Shown one piece after another: positions 39,044-54,000 of a stretch of DNA of 63,868 nucleotides. Source of the DNA: Verrucomicrobiia bacterium (GTDB lineage Bacteria > Verrucomicrobiota > Verrucomicrobiia > JABWAM01); contig JAQUAF010000026.1 in assembly GCA_028687435.1 (NCBI GenBank), positions 1 through 63,868 of the forward strand, given 5' to 3'. Under the pieces are notes generated by a model. The model saw only the letters and a list, made by a program, of their open reading frames with translations, was not told where the DNA came from and did no database searches. Position 1 is the stretch's first letter. The number at the start of each line of letters is the position of its first letter. Both the position numbers and the translations under genes were made by a program.

Positions 39044-42000
39044 TCATCCCGCAGGCGCCGCCCGGTCCGCCATTCGCCGCGGATAGCCCAGCCGGACCTT
39101 GAACATCGATCCCTCGGCGCTGATCATGACGGCGGTGCCAGCGTAATTTTCCGCGGAAAATTCCTGACGGAACGGGCCGCTGCCAAAATCGATCGGCGGG
39201 AGCGGGAAACGGGCCACATTGGTCACAATCAACCCGCGCTGCGGATCCACCAGAGCCGCCCGGTTCATGGCATCGAGGCCCTTCCCGCGGCGCAGATCGT
39301 CAATGGCGGCATTGAAACTCAGCAGCGTGGATTCGTCGCAAGCGCGCACCGCGTCGGTGATCTGCGCCGCCAGGCTGGCCAGCGAATCGTTCAACACCCG
39401 CTCGCGTTCGCGCCGGACAATGGCCGGGGTGGCCGCGTTGCCGAAATAGGCATGGGTCAGCTTCCCGCTGTTGCGGCGGAAATTCACCGGACAGGCCAGG
39501 GTCAGTTCCCCGGCATCCGCCGGAAGGGTCTGCGCGTACAGCTTCCAAAGCTTGGCGGTCACTACGCTGTTTTCCGTCAGCTTGGCGGCCTCATGCCCCT
39601 GCGCCCCGGCCCGCGCCTCGGCCATCAACGCGGCGGCGTCAAGAATCAGAGTTTCGATCTGATCGGTGGTGGGATCCGTGTCCGGCGCCAGCAGGGGAAT
39701 CGTCCACTCCACCTCGCCGCCCAATCCCGCATCCCTCCTCTCCCGCTTTGCCCGATAATCCCGCACCAGTTCGCCCAAGACCCGCCTCGCATGTTCCGGA
39801 GGCAGAAACGCGGCCCCCCGGCAAATCGCCGCCCATGCGGACATGAAATAATAAAAACTGTAACCGTCCGCGATCGCATGCGACATGTTCACGCTCAACA
39901 CGCTCCCCCGCGCCAGTTGGAAGAGCCGAAACCTGGCCAGTTTTTCGCCCGGCAAAGTGGGATCGAAATCCACATGGAACGGCGCCGTGGTTTCCGGATG
40001 GTCCGGTTGCGGCAGTTTCACCTCCGGCTCGCAAATGATCTCCTGAAAATCCGGTTCGTCGCGGCATTCGCTGATCAAATACTCGCGTTCGCCGCTGGGC
40101 GTCAGCTCCGAATTCACGGGATAAAACAATTCCCCGGCTTTTTGAAGCCCCTTGCGCAAATGCTCGTAATCAAGCGCTTCCTCGAAATAGTACAGCACCT
40201 GGATGGCCAGCCGCTGGCGTCCGACAAAAAGGTAATCCATGGGCGCCAGAGCCATGGAACGGCATTGTTTCAGTCCGCCGCCCGCCACCGCGTTTTCCAC
40301 CGCCGTCGCCGCGACCGGCTCCGCCGGTTTTGCCGTTTCCCCGGCGGGTTCGGTCCGCTTCGCCTGCCGGGCATGGAAATACCGGGTCAACGCCTCGACC
40401 GTGGGATATTCGAAAACCAGCGTCTTGGACGTTTCGCCAAATTCCTTTTCCAAAATCCCGCCGAACTCCGCCGCCATGATGGAATCAAAACCGTATTTTT
40501 CCAGCGGTTCGCCGGTCTTGATCTGCGACGGCGGCATTTTGATCAGGACCGCCAGTTGCGCCACCAGAAAATCGCGGATGGCCTCATGGGTTCGATCCCC
40601 GGCCATCGCCGCCGCCGCCACCGGCTCCGCGGACGGATGCGCAATCCCCGGCTTCGGCGTCCCACCCAAAAGCAGCATTTGAATGCGCTCCCGATTTCCC
40701 ACACATCCCCAAACCTGCGCCTCGCCGCTTCGCAAGGCGTTTTCAAAAATCTTCAATCCGTCCGTCCGCCCCAACGCCGCCACACCCAATCCCTGTTCGC
40801 TCCGCTTGCCGCCGTCGCCCGCCTGCATTCCCCCATCGCGCCAGAGCGGCCAGTTGATCGAAAGGGTGCGTCCTCCGTTTTTCCGGCTCAACGCCCGCCG
40901 CCGCGCAAAGGCGTCCAGACAGGCGTTGGCATAGGCATAATTCCCCTGCCCGGCATTCCCCAGCAAACCGGCCATGGACGAAAACAAGACAAAGAAATCC
41001 AGCGGCTCATCCCCAATGGCGTCATCCAACGCCTGCGCCCCCGTCAGTTTCGGTTGCAACACCGCGCTAAAATCATCCTCCTTCAACCGCCAGATCAACG
41101 CGTCGCGCAACACCCCGGCGGCATGGATCACTCCGTCAAGCCGTCCGAACCGTTCCCTGGCTTCCCCCACCGCCCGCCGCGCCCCCTCGGGGTCGCTCAC
41201 ATCCGCCCTGCAATAATGAATCTTTCCGCCAAAGGATTCCAACTGCCGCCGTTTTTCATCGCCCAATTCCGAACGCCCCGCCAACACCAGCCGCGCATCC
41301 CATTTTTCGAGCAAATACCCGGCAAAAATCATTCCCAATCCGCCCGCGCCGCCGGTCAGCAAATACACTCCGCCTTGTTTCAAGGGCAGCGGTTGCGCCA
41401 GCGCCCCGGGAGTGATCTCCTCCAGCGTCCGAGCCTCCCGTTTTCCCTCCCGGTAACGGACTTCAAAGGATTCATCCTCAAGCTCTCCCAGCCACTCCGC
41501 CGCGGTTGGCAAAGCGCCCTCAACTCCCACGGTTTTCACCCGCAACTGCGGTTGCTCGAAACGCAAACTTTTCGCATAACCCGCCGCCGCCTCGCAAACC
41601 GCCTCGCCCGCCGGATAGACAAAAAGTATCCGCCCGACCCCCTTGAATTTGCCCTTCAACCCCGCCCGCACCAGCCGGTGCAGAGAGAAAATCCCCCGCG
41701 CCAAAGCATCATCCAAGCCCGCGTCCGCCCTGGCCCACCGATGAATCACCCAATCAAACTTCACCTCGCCCAACAGCCGATGGTAATCCTCATCCTGATC
41801 CCGGCGCATCGCGACCGTCTGCCCGTCCGATTGCCATGCCTCGCCCGGCGTCACCCGAACCACCCGCACCCCGCTCCGCCGCAATTCATCCGCCAGATCC
41901 GAAGCTTCATCGAACAACAGGCAGGTCCCCGCCGCCGGCAAGCCGTCCGTTCTCACCGCCTGACTCTTCCACACCGGCCGGTAATAAAGGGTTTCGCCCT

Positions 42001-45000
42001 CCAATCTGCCAAATCGCCGCACGGTCAGCCCGCCCAACCGGGCCATCACCACGCCATTCTCATCCATCAATTTGATTTCGAACCGCCGCACCCCGCCCGT
42101 GTCCTCCTCAATCCGGCCATACGCCTGGCATTTCGACGGCAACACACCGCCACACCAAACCTCGCGCACGGCAAACGGCAACTCCAACCCGTCGTCATCC
42201 TTCCGGATCGCCGCCAGGCTTTGCAACGCGCCATCCAGCAACGCGGGATGCAACCGCCAGGCTTCCCCGCCCCAAACCGCCGGCGTTTCCATGCGGCACC
42301 ACACCTCGCCCTGCCCCACGCCAATTTCCCCGATGACCCGATACCCTTCGCCATAAACCAAACCGCGTTCCGCGAATCCGGCGTAAAACTTTGACGGATC
42401 GATTTTCCTTCCGCACCGTTCCCGGATTCCGGCCGCATCCAGCGTTTCCTTTTCAAAGGTTTTGCCCGCTTCGCACCGTCCTTGCGACAGAAGCGTTCCG
42501 TCAGCCTGCCGCACTTCAAAAACCGCCCCGCCATGTTCCGCCGGACGCCAGTATTGCCTGACCTCCACCCCCTGGCTGCCCGCCTTCAACGGACGCACCC
42601 ACGCCACTTCCCTCAACACGACCTCATCGGAACCCGTTGCCAGCCGCGCGCCGGCCAGCGCCATTTCGAGAATGGCCGCGCCCGGCATTATTTTCTCCCC
42701 TCCAACCTGATGATCCCGCAGCACGATTTCCTCGCCGGAAAAAGAACCGCTGAAACACACCCCTTTCAAATCCGATTCGTTCCGCTGCACCAACGGATGC
42801 AAACCTTCCGCCTTCGCCCCGCCGGCGGAATGCTTCACTGCCGGCACCCAATAACGATCCCGCGCAAACGGATAGGTCGGCAGGTTGACGCGGGTCATCC
42901 GTCCGCCCTGATACATGGTTTTCCAATCGATCTCCACGCCCGCCACCCACAACTGCGCCAGCTTGGCCAACTGCCGTCCCGCCAGCAAAGGCGCCGTCAT
43001 CTGCCGGTCGTCCTGGATCTGCCGCAAAAGATGCACGGCGTTTTTGTTCGCGGCCACATTTCCCAGATGCAAACCAACGATGTCTTTCCCGCCCTGGAGA
43101 AAACCCCCCAGCTTTTCCGCCAGTTCAGCCTGGCTGGAAACAATCAACGCCAGACGTGCATCCATGGGCTGGCGGCCCGCCTGCAAGGTATAAGCCATTT
43201 GCCGCAAACTGATTTTTTCCACGGCCTCACCGATGCGTTCCGTCTCCAACTGTCCCTTCACAAAAGCCGCCAGGTTTTCCGCAACCTCCCTCAACCGAAC
43301 CTCGTCCCGCGCCGAGAAAACAATCAAAGCCGGCTCCTCAACCTCCACCCTCTGCCCCTCTGTCCCCTGTCCCCTAAAACCTTGAACCTTCCCCCCAACC
43401 TCTTCCCGATACTCCTCCAACACCACATGCGCGTTGGCGCCTCCGAAACCAAAGGAACTCACCCCTGCCCGCCGGGGCAACGGCCGGCCTTGCGCGTCGC
43501 GCAACGGTTCCCACGGTTCCGCATGCTGCGGAAAATAAAACGGCGTGTCCGCCACCTGGATGTACGGATTCAATTTGCGCAAATGCGCGTTCCCCGGGAT
43601 CCGCCGATGCCGCATGGCCAGCAGCGCCTTGATCACGCCCGCGATCCCCGCCGCTGTCTCCAGATGGCCGATGTTCGTTTTCACCGATCCCACGGCGCAT
43701 CGCGGCTGCGGAATCCCGCCGGTGTTTTTCCCAAAAGCTTTTTTCAACCCATTGACCTCGATCGGATCGCCCAGCGAAGTGCCAGTCCCATGCGCCTCGA
43801 TGCAACCGACACTCCAGGGGGAAACCCCCGCCCTCGCGAAGGCTTCCCGCAAGAGCTGCGCCTGCGCATTGGGATTGGGAACCGTCAGGGATTGCACATG
43901 ACCGCCATGGTTTTCCGCGCTGCCCAAAATCACCCCGTGAATGGGATCGCCATCCCGTTTCGCCCGGCTCAGGGGTTTCAACACGATCACGCCAATCCCC
44001 TCGCCGCGCACATAACCGTTGGCCCGCTCGTCGAACGTCTTGCAACGCCCGTCCGGACTCAACATGCCGGCCTTGTTGAAAGCCATGAACACCGCCGGAT
44101 TCAGCAGCACATTGACGCCGCTGACGATCGCCATATCCGAACTGCCGGACTCCATGGATTCCACCGCCCGATGGATCGCCACCAGGGAACTGGAGCAGGC
44201 CGTGTCAATGGCTTCGCTCGGCCCTCGCAAATCGAAGAAGTACGACACCCGGTTGGCCAGCACCGAATGCGCATTGCCCGTGGAACTGTAGGCCTCCACC
44301 GGGATGCCGTTCATGGCCAGCAGGTTCGCGTAATCATTCGCCGCCACCCCCACAAACAGGCCGGTGCGCGTTCCCGCCAGATCCGTCTTCCGATAACCGG
44401 CGTCCTCCATCGCCTTCCACACCATCTGGAGAAGCATGCGCTGCTGCGGATCCATCAATTCGGCTTCGCGCGGCGAGATGTCGAAGAAAAGAGGATCGAA
44501 TTGATCCACCCCCTCCACGAACCCGCCCCACGGAATCTCCCGCAACGCCTCGGCAGGCAGGGCGCCCCGAGGAAAAACCCACCGTTCCGATGGCGCCCGG
44601 GTGATGAGATCCTTCCCCTCCTCCAAATTTTGCCAGAATTTATCCAGGTCCGGCGATCCAGGGAAAGCCCCGCTCATTCCGATGACCGCCACCGGCTCCC
44701 GTCCTGGCCGCACATGGGCCTCCGATGAAATTTCCCCGTCCGAAAACACCGGCGCCTCAACCGCCTCTTCCCCGGCTGAAACATCCCGCGCCGTTTCAAC
44801 CGTTGGAGCAACAGCCTGGTAATATTTCCCCAACACCGCGTCGTGTTCCTTCCACAGAAAATCCGCAAACGACTTCAGCGTCTGGTGCTCGAACAGGATC
44901 GCCGGAGTCATCTCCAGTCCCCAAGCCTGGTTGATCTCATTGCACAACGAAGTGAACGTGATGGAATCGAACCCGTACTCGCTCAAATCAGATTCCTCAT

Positions 45001-48000
45001 CCAGCACGGACAGGTCCAGCCGCAGCACTTTCGCCACCATCTGTTTCAAATCAGCCATCAACCGGACATCAGGCGCGCCCTCCCCATCCGCCTTGATTGC
45101 CGGTGACGCAACCACCTTGGCCGCGGCAACCGGCTCTTTGGACGCCCTTTCCGCCCTGGCCGGTTGATCCACGCGCCGGAAACTCACGTTTCGCAGACAG
45201 GCCAACACCCGCCCCTGCGCATCGGCCAGTTGCACCTCATAACGCCGTGCGCCTTTTTCATCCACCTTCACCCGGCAATATGCCAGGCATTGATCCGGCA
45301 GTTTTTTCCATTCCAGCACCTCACCCACCGCATAGGGAATCTCCACACCGTTCTGCCCGGCGCCCAACAGGGCCAGACTCTGCAACGCGCCATCAAGCAA
45401 CGCGGGATGCAAACGATAATCCTCGCCCTTCCACACCGGCGGCACGCTCAACGAAATCCAAACTTCATCCTGTCCATAACCCAATTCCCGGATCACCCGG
45501 AACCCCTCGCCATATTTCAAGCCCCTCTCCGCAAACCCGTCGTACAACGCGGAAGCCGCCATTGTTTGCGAACACCTCGACCGAATCGCCGTCCAATCCA
45601 GATTCGCCGGCGCAACCGCCTCCGCCATCACTCCCTTGCCTTGAACCAAAACCTCTCCGTTCCGGTCGCACAACTCGAAACGCGCATTGCCACCGGTCTC
45701 CGGATAAAAACGCAACGCAATCTCCGTTCCCTCCGGCAAAGCCTTCACCGGCCGCGTCCAGACCACATTGCGCAACTGCGGTTTCGTGATTCCACCCGCC
45801 AGCCGCAAACCGGCCAGCGCCAGTTCCAGGGTCGCCGCTCCGGGCATGATCGCCTGACCGCCCACCTGATGATCCTTGAACACCGGCTCGTTTCCGCTGA
45901 ACCGGCTCTTGAATACGATCTCCCTCAACGTGGACTCGTTCCGATGCGCCAGCGGATGCAACCGCGCCGCGCCGGTCGCAACCCCGGTTTTGCGGATTTC
46001 CGGCAACCAATACCGCTGCCGGGCAAAAGGATAGGTTGGCAAACTCACCCGCCGCGCGCCTTTGCCGCGATGAAACTCCCGCCAATCAATCTCGCTGCCG
46101 CCCACCCAACATTTGGCGATCTGCGCCAGATCGCCGGCCTTTACCGCCTCCATCGCGGCGGCATCCACGGTTTTGGCCTGTCCTTCCGCCACGATTTGCA
46201 CCCGTTCCTTTTTCACCCTGCCGCTAAAAAACTCCTCCGGCAACGCAGTCTCGCGAGCCACCCGTTCCAGTTTCAGCAAAAGATCCTCGCGTGATGAAAC
46301 CACAAACGCCAACCGTTCCTCAAAAGCCTCGCGTCCAACCTGCAAGGTAAACGCCATCCATTGCAGGGGAGTCTCCTCCGCCGGCGTCTCCATCAAAAAT
46401 TGCCTCAAATTCCCCGCATAAACCTTGAGTTGTTCCCGCTGCCGCGCCGACAAAACAATCAAAGCCGGCTCCTCAACCTCCACCCTCTGCCCCTCTGTCC
46501 CCTGTCCCCTAAAACCTTGAACCTTCCCCCCAACCTCTTCCCGATACTCCTCCACCACCACATGCGCGTTGGCGCCACCCGCGCCAAAGGAACTGATCCC
46601 GGCCCGAAGCAAATCCGCCGCCCCCGCCTTCCGCAACGGCTGCCATTCCGCCAGTTCCCGCTGCACCCGGAAAGGCGTTCCCGCAAAGGTGATCTTGGGA
46701 TTCAACTGTTCCGCATGCAGCGAAGGCGCCAGCTGGCGATGCTTCATCTGCAGCAAAACCTTGGTCAATCCCGCGATGCCGGCCGCCGCCTCCAGATGGC
46801 CGATGTTCGATTTCGCCGATCCCAGCGCGCACCAGGGTTCCGCGGAACCCGGCGCGCCGCCGGCGGCATCCGCAAAAGCCTTGACCAATCCCGCCACCTC
46901 GATGGGATCTCCTAGGGAAGTGCCGGTGCCGTGGGCTTCGATATAGCCAAGCGTCCGCGGATCGATCCGCCCCTCGCGCAAAACGCGGGCAATCAACTCC
47001 GCCTGGGCAACCGGATTGGGCACCGTATAACCGTTGGTCCGGCCGCCATGATTGACCGCCGTCCCCTTGATCACTCCGTAAACATGGTCCCCGTCGGCCC
47101 GCGCCAGCGAAAGCGGTTTCAACAACACCGCGCCCACGCCTTCGCCCGGCACAAAACCATCCCCGCCCGCCCCAAAAGTGTTGCACCTTCCCTGGGTGGA
47201 AAGCATTTTCACCAAACACATCGCTACATACTTCGACGGATGCAGATACAGATTCACCCCGCCTGCCAAAGCCTGCTGGCATTCGCCGCGCCGGATCGCC
47301 TCGCAAGCCAGGTGAATCGCCGTCAGCGAGGAGGAACACGCGGTATCCACCGGAATGCTCGGGCCATTGAAGTTGAAGAGATAAGAAATCCTGTTCGCCA
47401 GCGACCACGGCAAAGAGGTGGGCAGCATGCGATCCCCGCCCTGGTCATGGCTCACCAACTGGTAGGAGTTGTTGGTCACCCCCACAAACACCCCCACGCT
47501 CGCCGCGTATTCCTTCCGCACCCGGCGCCGCAAATCCTTCCTCGTATATCCCGCGTCCTCCAACGTCATCCAGGTCGTCTCCAGGAACAAACGCTCCTGC
47601 GGATCCATCAGCTCCGCCTCCACGGGCGGAAGGCCGAAGAACAACGGATCGAATTGATCCACCTGGTCAAGGAACGCCCCCCACCGCGCGTACATCTTCC
47701 CCTCGATCGCCTTGGCGGGATCGGGATCGTAATATTCCTCGATGTCCCAGCGCTCCTTCGGGATTTCCGTCACGCAATCCCTGCCCGATTTGAGCGCTTC
47801 CCAAAAAGCCCTCACATCCCGCGCCTGCGGATAACGTCCCGACAAACCAATGATTGCGATATCCTCCGTCGAACGGGAAAACGGCGCCGCCGCGGATGAA
47901 ACGCCCGCATTTTCTTGCACAACCTTGGACTTCTCCGGAAGCGCGGCCGGCTCAGCCGCAACACTCCGGGTTTCCATCTCTTTCCTGCCGGCGTCAGGAA

Positions 48001-51000
48001 TTCCCCCTTGTCCGAAAAACCGCGCCAACTGCGATGGATAGGCGGCCAAAAGATGGTTCGCCAGCAATTGAATGGTCTGATGTTCGTACAACAGGGTCTT
48101 GGGCATCTCGCCCAAATCTTTCTCCAACTGAAGATTGAAATCGTTGACCACGATCGAATCCACGCCCAACTGCTCAAAGCGTTGTTCAATGTCAATGTCC
48201 GCCGCCGGCAACTGCGTTACTTTCGCCAGGGTTTGTTTGAGATAAGCCTCCACCCTCGGCAGGAAATCCGCTTCCGCCAATTTTACCGGCGCGCGCTTTT
48301 CCTCCCCCGTCATTTCCCGTCCAAAAAGGGTTTTCTCCAACAGACGGCGGATGCCCCACAGCGGCACAAACCCGGTTTCATTCCCTTGCAAAGCTTGTTC
48401 AAAAATCGGAACGCCCGCTTCCTTGGGCAACGCAAAGATCCCCAGTTTTTCCAATTGCGCCTGTTTGCTTCCTCCACCCATCTGCATGCCGCCCTCTTTC
48501 CACAGCGGCCAGTTGATGGAAACCGTTTTTCCTCGGCGTTCCCCCGCCCGGCGTTGAACCTCGCGAACCCGCGCAAAGGCATCCAGAAACGCGTTGGCCG
48601 AGGCGTAATCCGCCTGCCCCACATTGCCAAAAAATCCGGCAGCCGAGGAGAAAAGCACAAAGAAATCCAACGATTCCGCTTTTGTCGCCTCGTCCAACGC
48701 CAGCGCGCCCTGCGCCTTGGGCGTCATCACCGCCGAGAAATCAGCGGTGTTCTTGTTCAAAATCAGCGCATCCTTGATGACCCCGGCGGCATGGACCACC
48801 CCGTTCAACCCGCCAAAACGCTCCCGCGCCTGCCGCACGATTTTTTGCGCGTCTTCATGACGGCTGATATCCCCCTGCGCATAGAGGATTTCCGCACCCG
48901 ATTTCTCAATCCCCTGGATGACGGCGCGCATTTCATCGTTCAAAGCGGAACGCCCCGTCAAAACCAGCCGCGCCTGATAATGAACCGCCAGATGCCCCGC
49001 AAAAATCCGCCCCAAGCCCCCCATCCCGCCGGTGATCAAATACACGCCGTTCTTCCGCAAAACACCGCCGGTTCCCGCCGCCATCTCAAACGGCTCAAAA
49101 ATCCGGACTTCCCGTTTGCCTTGTTGCCGCCGGATTTCGCGTTCCATTTCCCCGGCAAACAATTCCGCCACCAGTTCCAAGCCCGCCGTCTCAGTCTGCA
49201 ACATCCGCAATTGCAAACGCGGCTGTTCCTGCGCCAGCGTCCGCGCCAGGCCCGACACCGCGCTGAACGCCGGACTCTCTTTCACGGGATGACAGAACAA
49301 CATCCGGACATCCTTCCGCACCCCCCGCTGCATCAGCGACCGGGCCAGACGAAAAGACGAATACAGCCCAACTTCCAAAGCATGTCCCGGATCGCGCGGA
49401 GTGCAGGCCCAACGGTGAATCACCAAGTCCGGGCAGCCTGTCTCAACCAAACGCCGGTAGTCGTCATCGAAACTTGGATTGAGCCAGATGGTTTTTCCCT
49501 CTTGTCCAAAATTTTCGGCGGGAAAAATCCGCGTCACCGACAACGCGGGGAATTTTCTTTCGATCTCCCTCCGCAAATTCTCTTCCGCATCGAACAACCA
49601 CAACACCCCGCGAGCCTGTTCCGCGGGCAACGCAACCTCCGCGCTCTTTTTCCACACAGGCCGCAACAACAAAGCCGAAGGTTTTTCATCCAAGGCGTCG
49701 CCGGATGGCGCCTTCAAAACCAACGCCGGTTGCGCCGCAGCCACGGGCGCGGACGGGGCGAAATTCGGATTATCCGGCGCCCAGTAACGTTCTCCCGCAA
49801 AAGGATAAGTGGGCAGCGACATCCGGCAAACCCCGCCCTCCCGATAAAACACCTCCCAATCCACCTGCCCCCCCTCCACCCACGCCTGGGCAAGCCGGTC
49901 CCATTTGCGCCGGCTTTTTTCCGCGCCAAGAAAAGCTTTGCCTTCCCCGCCCTCCAACCATGGCATCGCCTCGGCCCTGGCGGGTTGGACCGTCCCCCGC
50001 CACAAACCCGGCCCGGCCTCCCCATTCACAAACTGACGCAAACGCGCCATCGCCTCCGTGCCACTATTCGCCACAAAAGCCAGGCGCTCCTCAAGCGGCT
50101 CCCTCCCCGCCTGCAAGGTAAAAGCCATGTCAGCCAGAAAATGCGCCGGGAACCCCAGGGATTCCCTTTGTCTCAAAAACTCCAGCAATTGCCTGGCGCG
50201 CGCCATCAGGCGGTCCGGTTTCCTGGCGGAAAGCACAAACAAAAAAGGCCCTTCGATTTTCCCTTCCCGCCGCGCCTCCCCCATGAATTCCTCGACAATC
50301 AAATGCGCGTTGGCGCCTCCGGCGCCAAAAGAACTGATCCCCGCCCGCCGCGGCTGCCGCCGCTCCACCCCATCCTTCCTCAATTTGATGGCAGGCCAGT
50401 CTCTGAGGGTCCGGGCCACCTCGAATGGCGTCTCGTCAAATCGAATGTTCGGATTGAGTTTTTCCGAATGCAGCGAGGGAACGATCTGACCGTGCCGCAA
50501 CTGGAGCAAAACCTTGGTCACCGCCGCAATGCCGGCCGCGGATTCCAAATGCCCGATGTTCGACTTCACAGAACCCACCATGCAACTCTGGCGCTCGGGC
50601 GCCCCGGTTCCCGGCGCCTGTTGGAAAGCCTTGGTCAACGACGCGATCTCGATCGGGTCGCCCAACGACGTGCCCGTTCCATGCGCTTCGATATATTGAA
50701 TGGACCGCGGCTCAACCCCCGTCTCCGCCAAAGCCGTCCGGATCAACTCCGCCTGCGCCTTGGGATTGGGCACCGTGTAACCATTGGTCTTGCCGCCATG
50801 ATTCACCGCGCTGCCCTTGATGACGGCGTAAATGTGATCCCCGTCCGCCAGGGCGCGCGACAGCGTCTTCAACAAAACCGCGCCCACGCCCTCGCCCGGC
50901 ACATAACCGTCGCCGCCTTCCCCGAAACTGTGGCATCGCCCGTCGCTGGAGGCAAAACCGCCCGGCGCAAGAAGGATGTCCTTGTGCGGATGCAGGGTGG

Positions 51001-54000
51001 TGTTGACCCCGCCCGCGACCGCCGCCTCGCTCTCCCCGCGCCGCAGACTCGCGCAGGCCAGATGAATCGCCGTCAGCGAGGAGGAACACATCGTGTCCAG
51101 GGCCAGGCTCGGACCATGCCAGTTGAAAAAGTACGACACCCGGTTGGCAATCGACGCGTAGGACGAACTCAGCGGAAAAACCTTTCCCTGCCGCACATCG
51201 CCCGCGCCATACAACTGATACTCCCCATACATCACCCCCACGAACACGCCCACCTTGCGGTTCGCAAGCGCGGAACGGCTGTAACCGGCGTCCTCCACCG
51301 TCCGCCACACAGTCTCCAAAAACAACCGCTCCTGCGGATCCAACGCCACCGCCTCGCGCGGCATGACGCTGAAAAACTGCGCGTCAAACCGGTCCACATC
51401 CTTCAGGAATCCGCCCCATTTGTTGCGGGTCTTTCCCGGCCGGCCCGGCGCCGGATCGTAGAACAGACGGTAATCCCAGCGCTCCGGCGGAATTTTCGTG
51501 ATGCAATCCCGTCCGTTGCGCAGGTTGTCCCAGAATTGATCCGGATCGTCCGCCATCGGATAACGGCCGAAAAGCCCCACAATCGCAATCTCTTCCTCCC
51601 CGCCCGCGGGAACAGGACGGGCATCCCGCACCTTGTCCGCCGGAGATTTCATGACCGGCCAATCCTCCGCCGCGCCGGTTTCCGCGGTCGAAACGCCAGT
51701 CGTTTTTTTCAGCGTTTCCCCCAGTAAAGCATCCACCTTCCCCGAATGGTGGGTCAGGAAATAATCCGCCAGTTCCGCCAGGGTCTGGTGTTCGAAAAGC
51801 AGCGTCTTCGGCAATTCGCCAAACGTTTCCTCCAATCGCTGGGTGAATTCCATCACCATGATGGAATCGATGCCGTATTTCTCCAGCGCGTCCTTTGGCC
51901 GGATCCGCGACACGGGAAGCTTCACCAGCTTCGCAAACTGTTCCGCCAGATATCCCAGAAAAACATCCCTCCGATCCCCCGTTGTTTCCGCCGCAGCCGG
52001 CTGGACCGGCAAAGAATCCCCCCCGGCATCCTCCCGCGCGGACTTCCCCGATTCGGACGGCAAGGCGCGCATGACCATTCCATCCAACCGGACAACCGCG
52101 CGTCCGGATTCATCCATCAAAACCACCTCGTAACGCCGCAACCCCTGCCGCGTCTTCTCGCGCCGGACATGGGCGTAACAACGCGCGGGCAACGGACTGA
52201 ACACAACCTCCGCCACGGCAAAGGGCACCGGCAATCCCCCGCCCCCTCCCAGCACCGCGGTGGTCTGCAACGCGCCATCCATCAAAACCGGATGCAATGT
52301 GAAAGCATTCGCCCCGCCGCCCAACGCCGCGGGCAATTCAAGCAGGGACAAGGCTTCATCCTCCGCAAACCACACCTGCCGGACCGCCCTGAATCTCTCC
52401 CCAAACCACAACCCCGCATCCGCGCAACGTTGATAAATCTCCCCGCCATCCGCCGTCTTCGCGCAACGCGCCTTGATCTCATCCGGATTGCATTGCAGGG
52501 ACAATCCCCCTTGATTGCGCACCGCCTTGCCCTGGACATGTACCGTGCGGCCATGATCCGAAACCACCTCAAACCGAACCGCCTGCCCCTCCGGCGTCAG
52601 GCGTATCAAAACTTCCTTTTCCCCCTCCACCGTCAAAGGCCGCATCCAGGCCAGATTGCTCAACGCAAACGAATCCCCGCGCATGATCTGCCTGACCGCC
52701 GCCACCGCCATCTCCAAGTACGCCACCCCTGGCAGAATCTTTTTTCCTCCAATCTGATGATCCGCGAGAAAAAATTCCTCCCCATTAAAAACAACGGCGT
52801 ACTGCGTCTGTCCGGAAGTCGAAACATCCCGCTGAACCAATGGATGCGGCGCAAACGGCCCGGAAATTTCCACCTGTTCCGCCGGAGATTCCACCGGCAA
52901 CCAGTAACGTTCCTTCGCAAAAGGATAGGTGGGCAGCGAAATCCGCCGATGCGGCTCATTTCGATGCAGCCCCTCCCAATCCAACTCCCGCCCCTCCAAA
53001 TACTGGTCCTTCAAGACCGCCAGCTTTTCCCGGTAAACTTTTTCGTCCTCCGTCACGGGCGGCGCGGCCGGCGTTTCCCCCCCGCCAACCCGCAGCATCC
53101 CGCGCAACTCATCCGTCGAACCCGCCACCGCCGCCCAACGCATCTCCAAATGCTCGCGGCCAAGGTTCAGGGTAAAACTGACATCCTCCAGGGATGCGTC
53201 CGGATGCGTCTCCAGCCAAGCCAGCAAATCCCGCTGACGCCTGCTCAACGCCTCCGAAGTCTTGGCCGAAAGCGTGATCAGCCAGGCCGGTTTGTTTTTG
53301 ACACTCCCCCGCTGCTCCGCAGCAGGCGCCTCCTCAACCACCAGATGGCAATTGGTGCCGCTGAAACCAAACGAACTGATCGCCGCCCGGCGCGGGCGTC
53401 CGTCCGGCGCCGTCCATTCCCTCAACGCCGTGTTCACAAAAAACGGGCTGTTGGCAAAATCAATGTACGGATTGATCTTCCGCAGGTTCAACGAGGGCGC
53501 CAACCGGCGGTTTTGCAGGGAAAGCAGCACCTTGATCATCGAACACACACCCGATGCCGCCAAGGTATGTCCCAGGTTGGTTTTCACCGAACCAATGGCG
53601 CAAAACTGTCTGGCGGAAGTAAACTTCCGGAACGACTCGGTCAGCGCCTGGATTTCAATGGGATCGCCCAGTTTGGTTCCGGTGCCATGGGCCTCCACAT
53701 ATTGAAAACTTTCCGGGGAAAGACCAAACTTTTCATAAACCTCCAACTCCACCTGCGTCTGGGAAAGGCTGCTCGGCGCGGTGATCCCGTTGGTCCGCCC
53801 GTCCTGGTTGATGGCCGATCCCTTGATCACGCCATAAACATGATCCCCGTCCCTGAGCGCGGCCGCCAGAGGTTTCAACACCACCACGCCCGCCGCCTCG
53901 CCCGGCACAAATCCGTTGGCGCTCTCGTCGAACGTCTTGCACTGGCCGTCCGGCGAAAGCATGCCCATGTTGCTCAAAGCCAGATAACTTTTCCCGGCGG

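Noticed and set aside
47915..51727. 1,270-codon plus-strand open frame
   Set aside because: Exactly opposite the PKS coding frame; composition is a proline/arginine-rich mirror of KS and KR codons.
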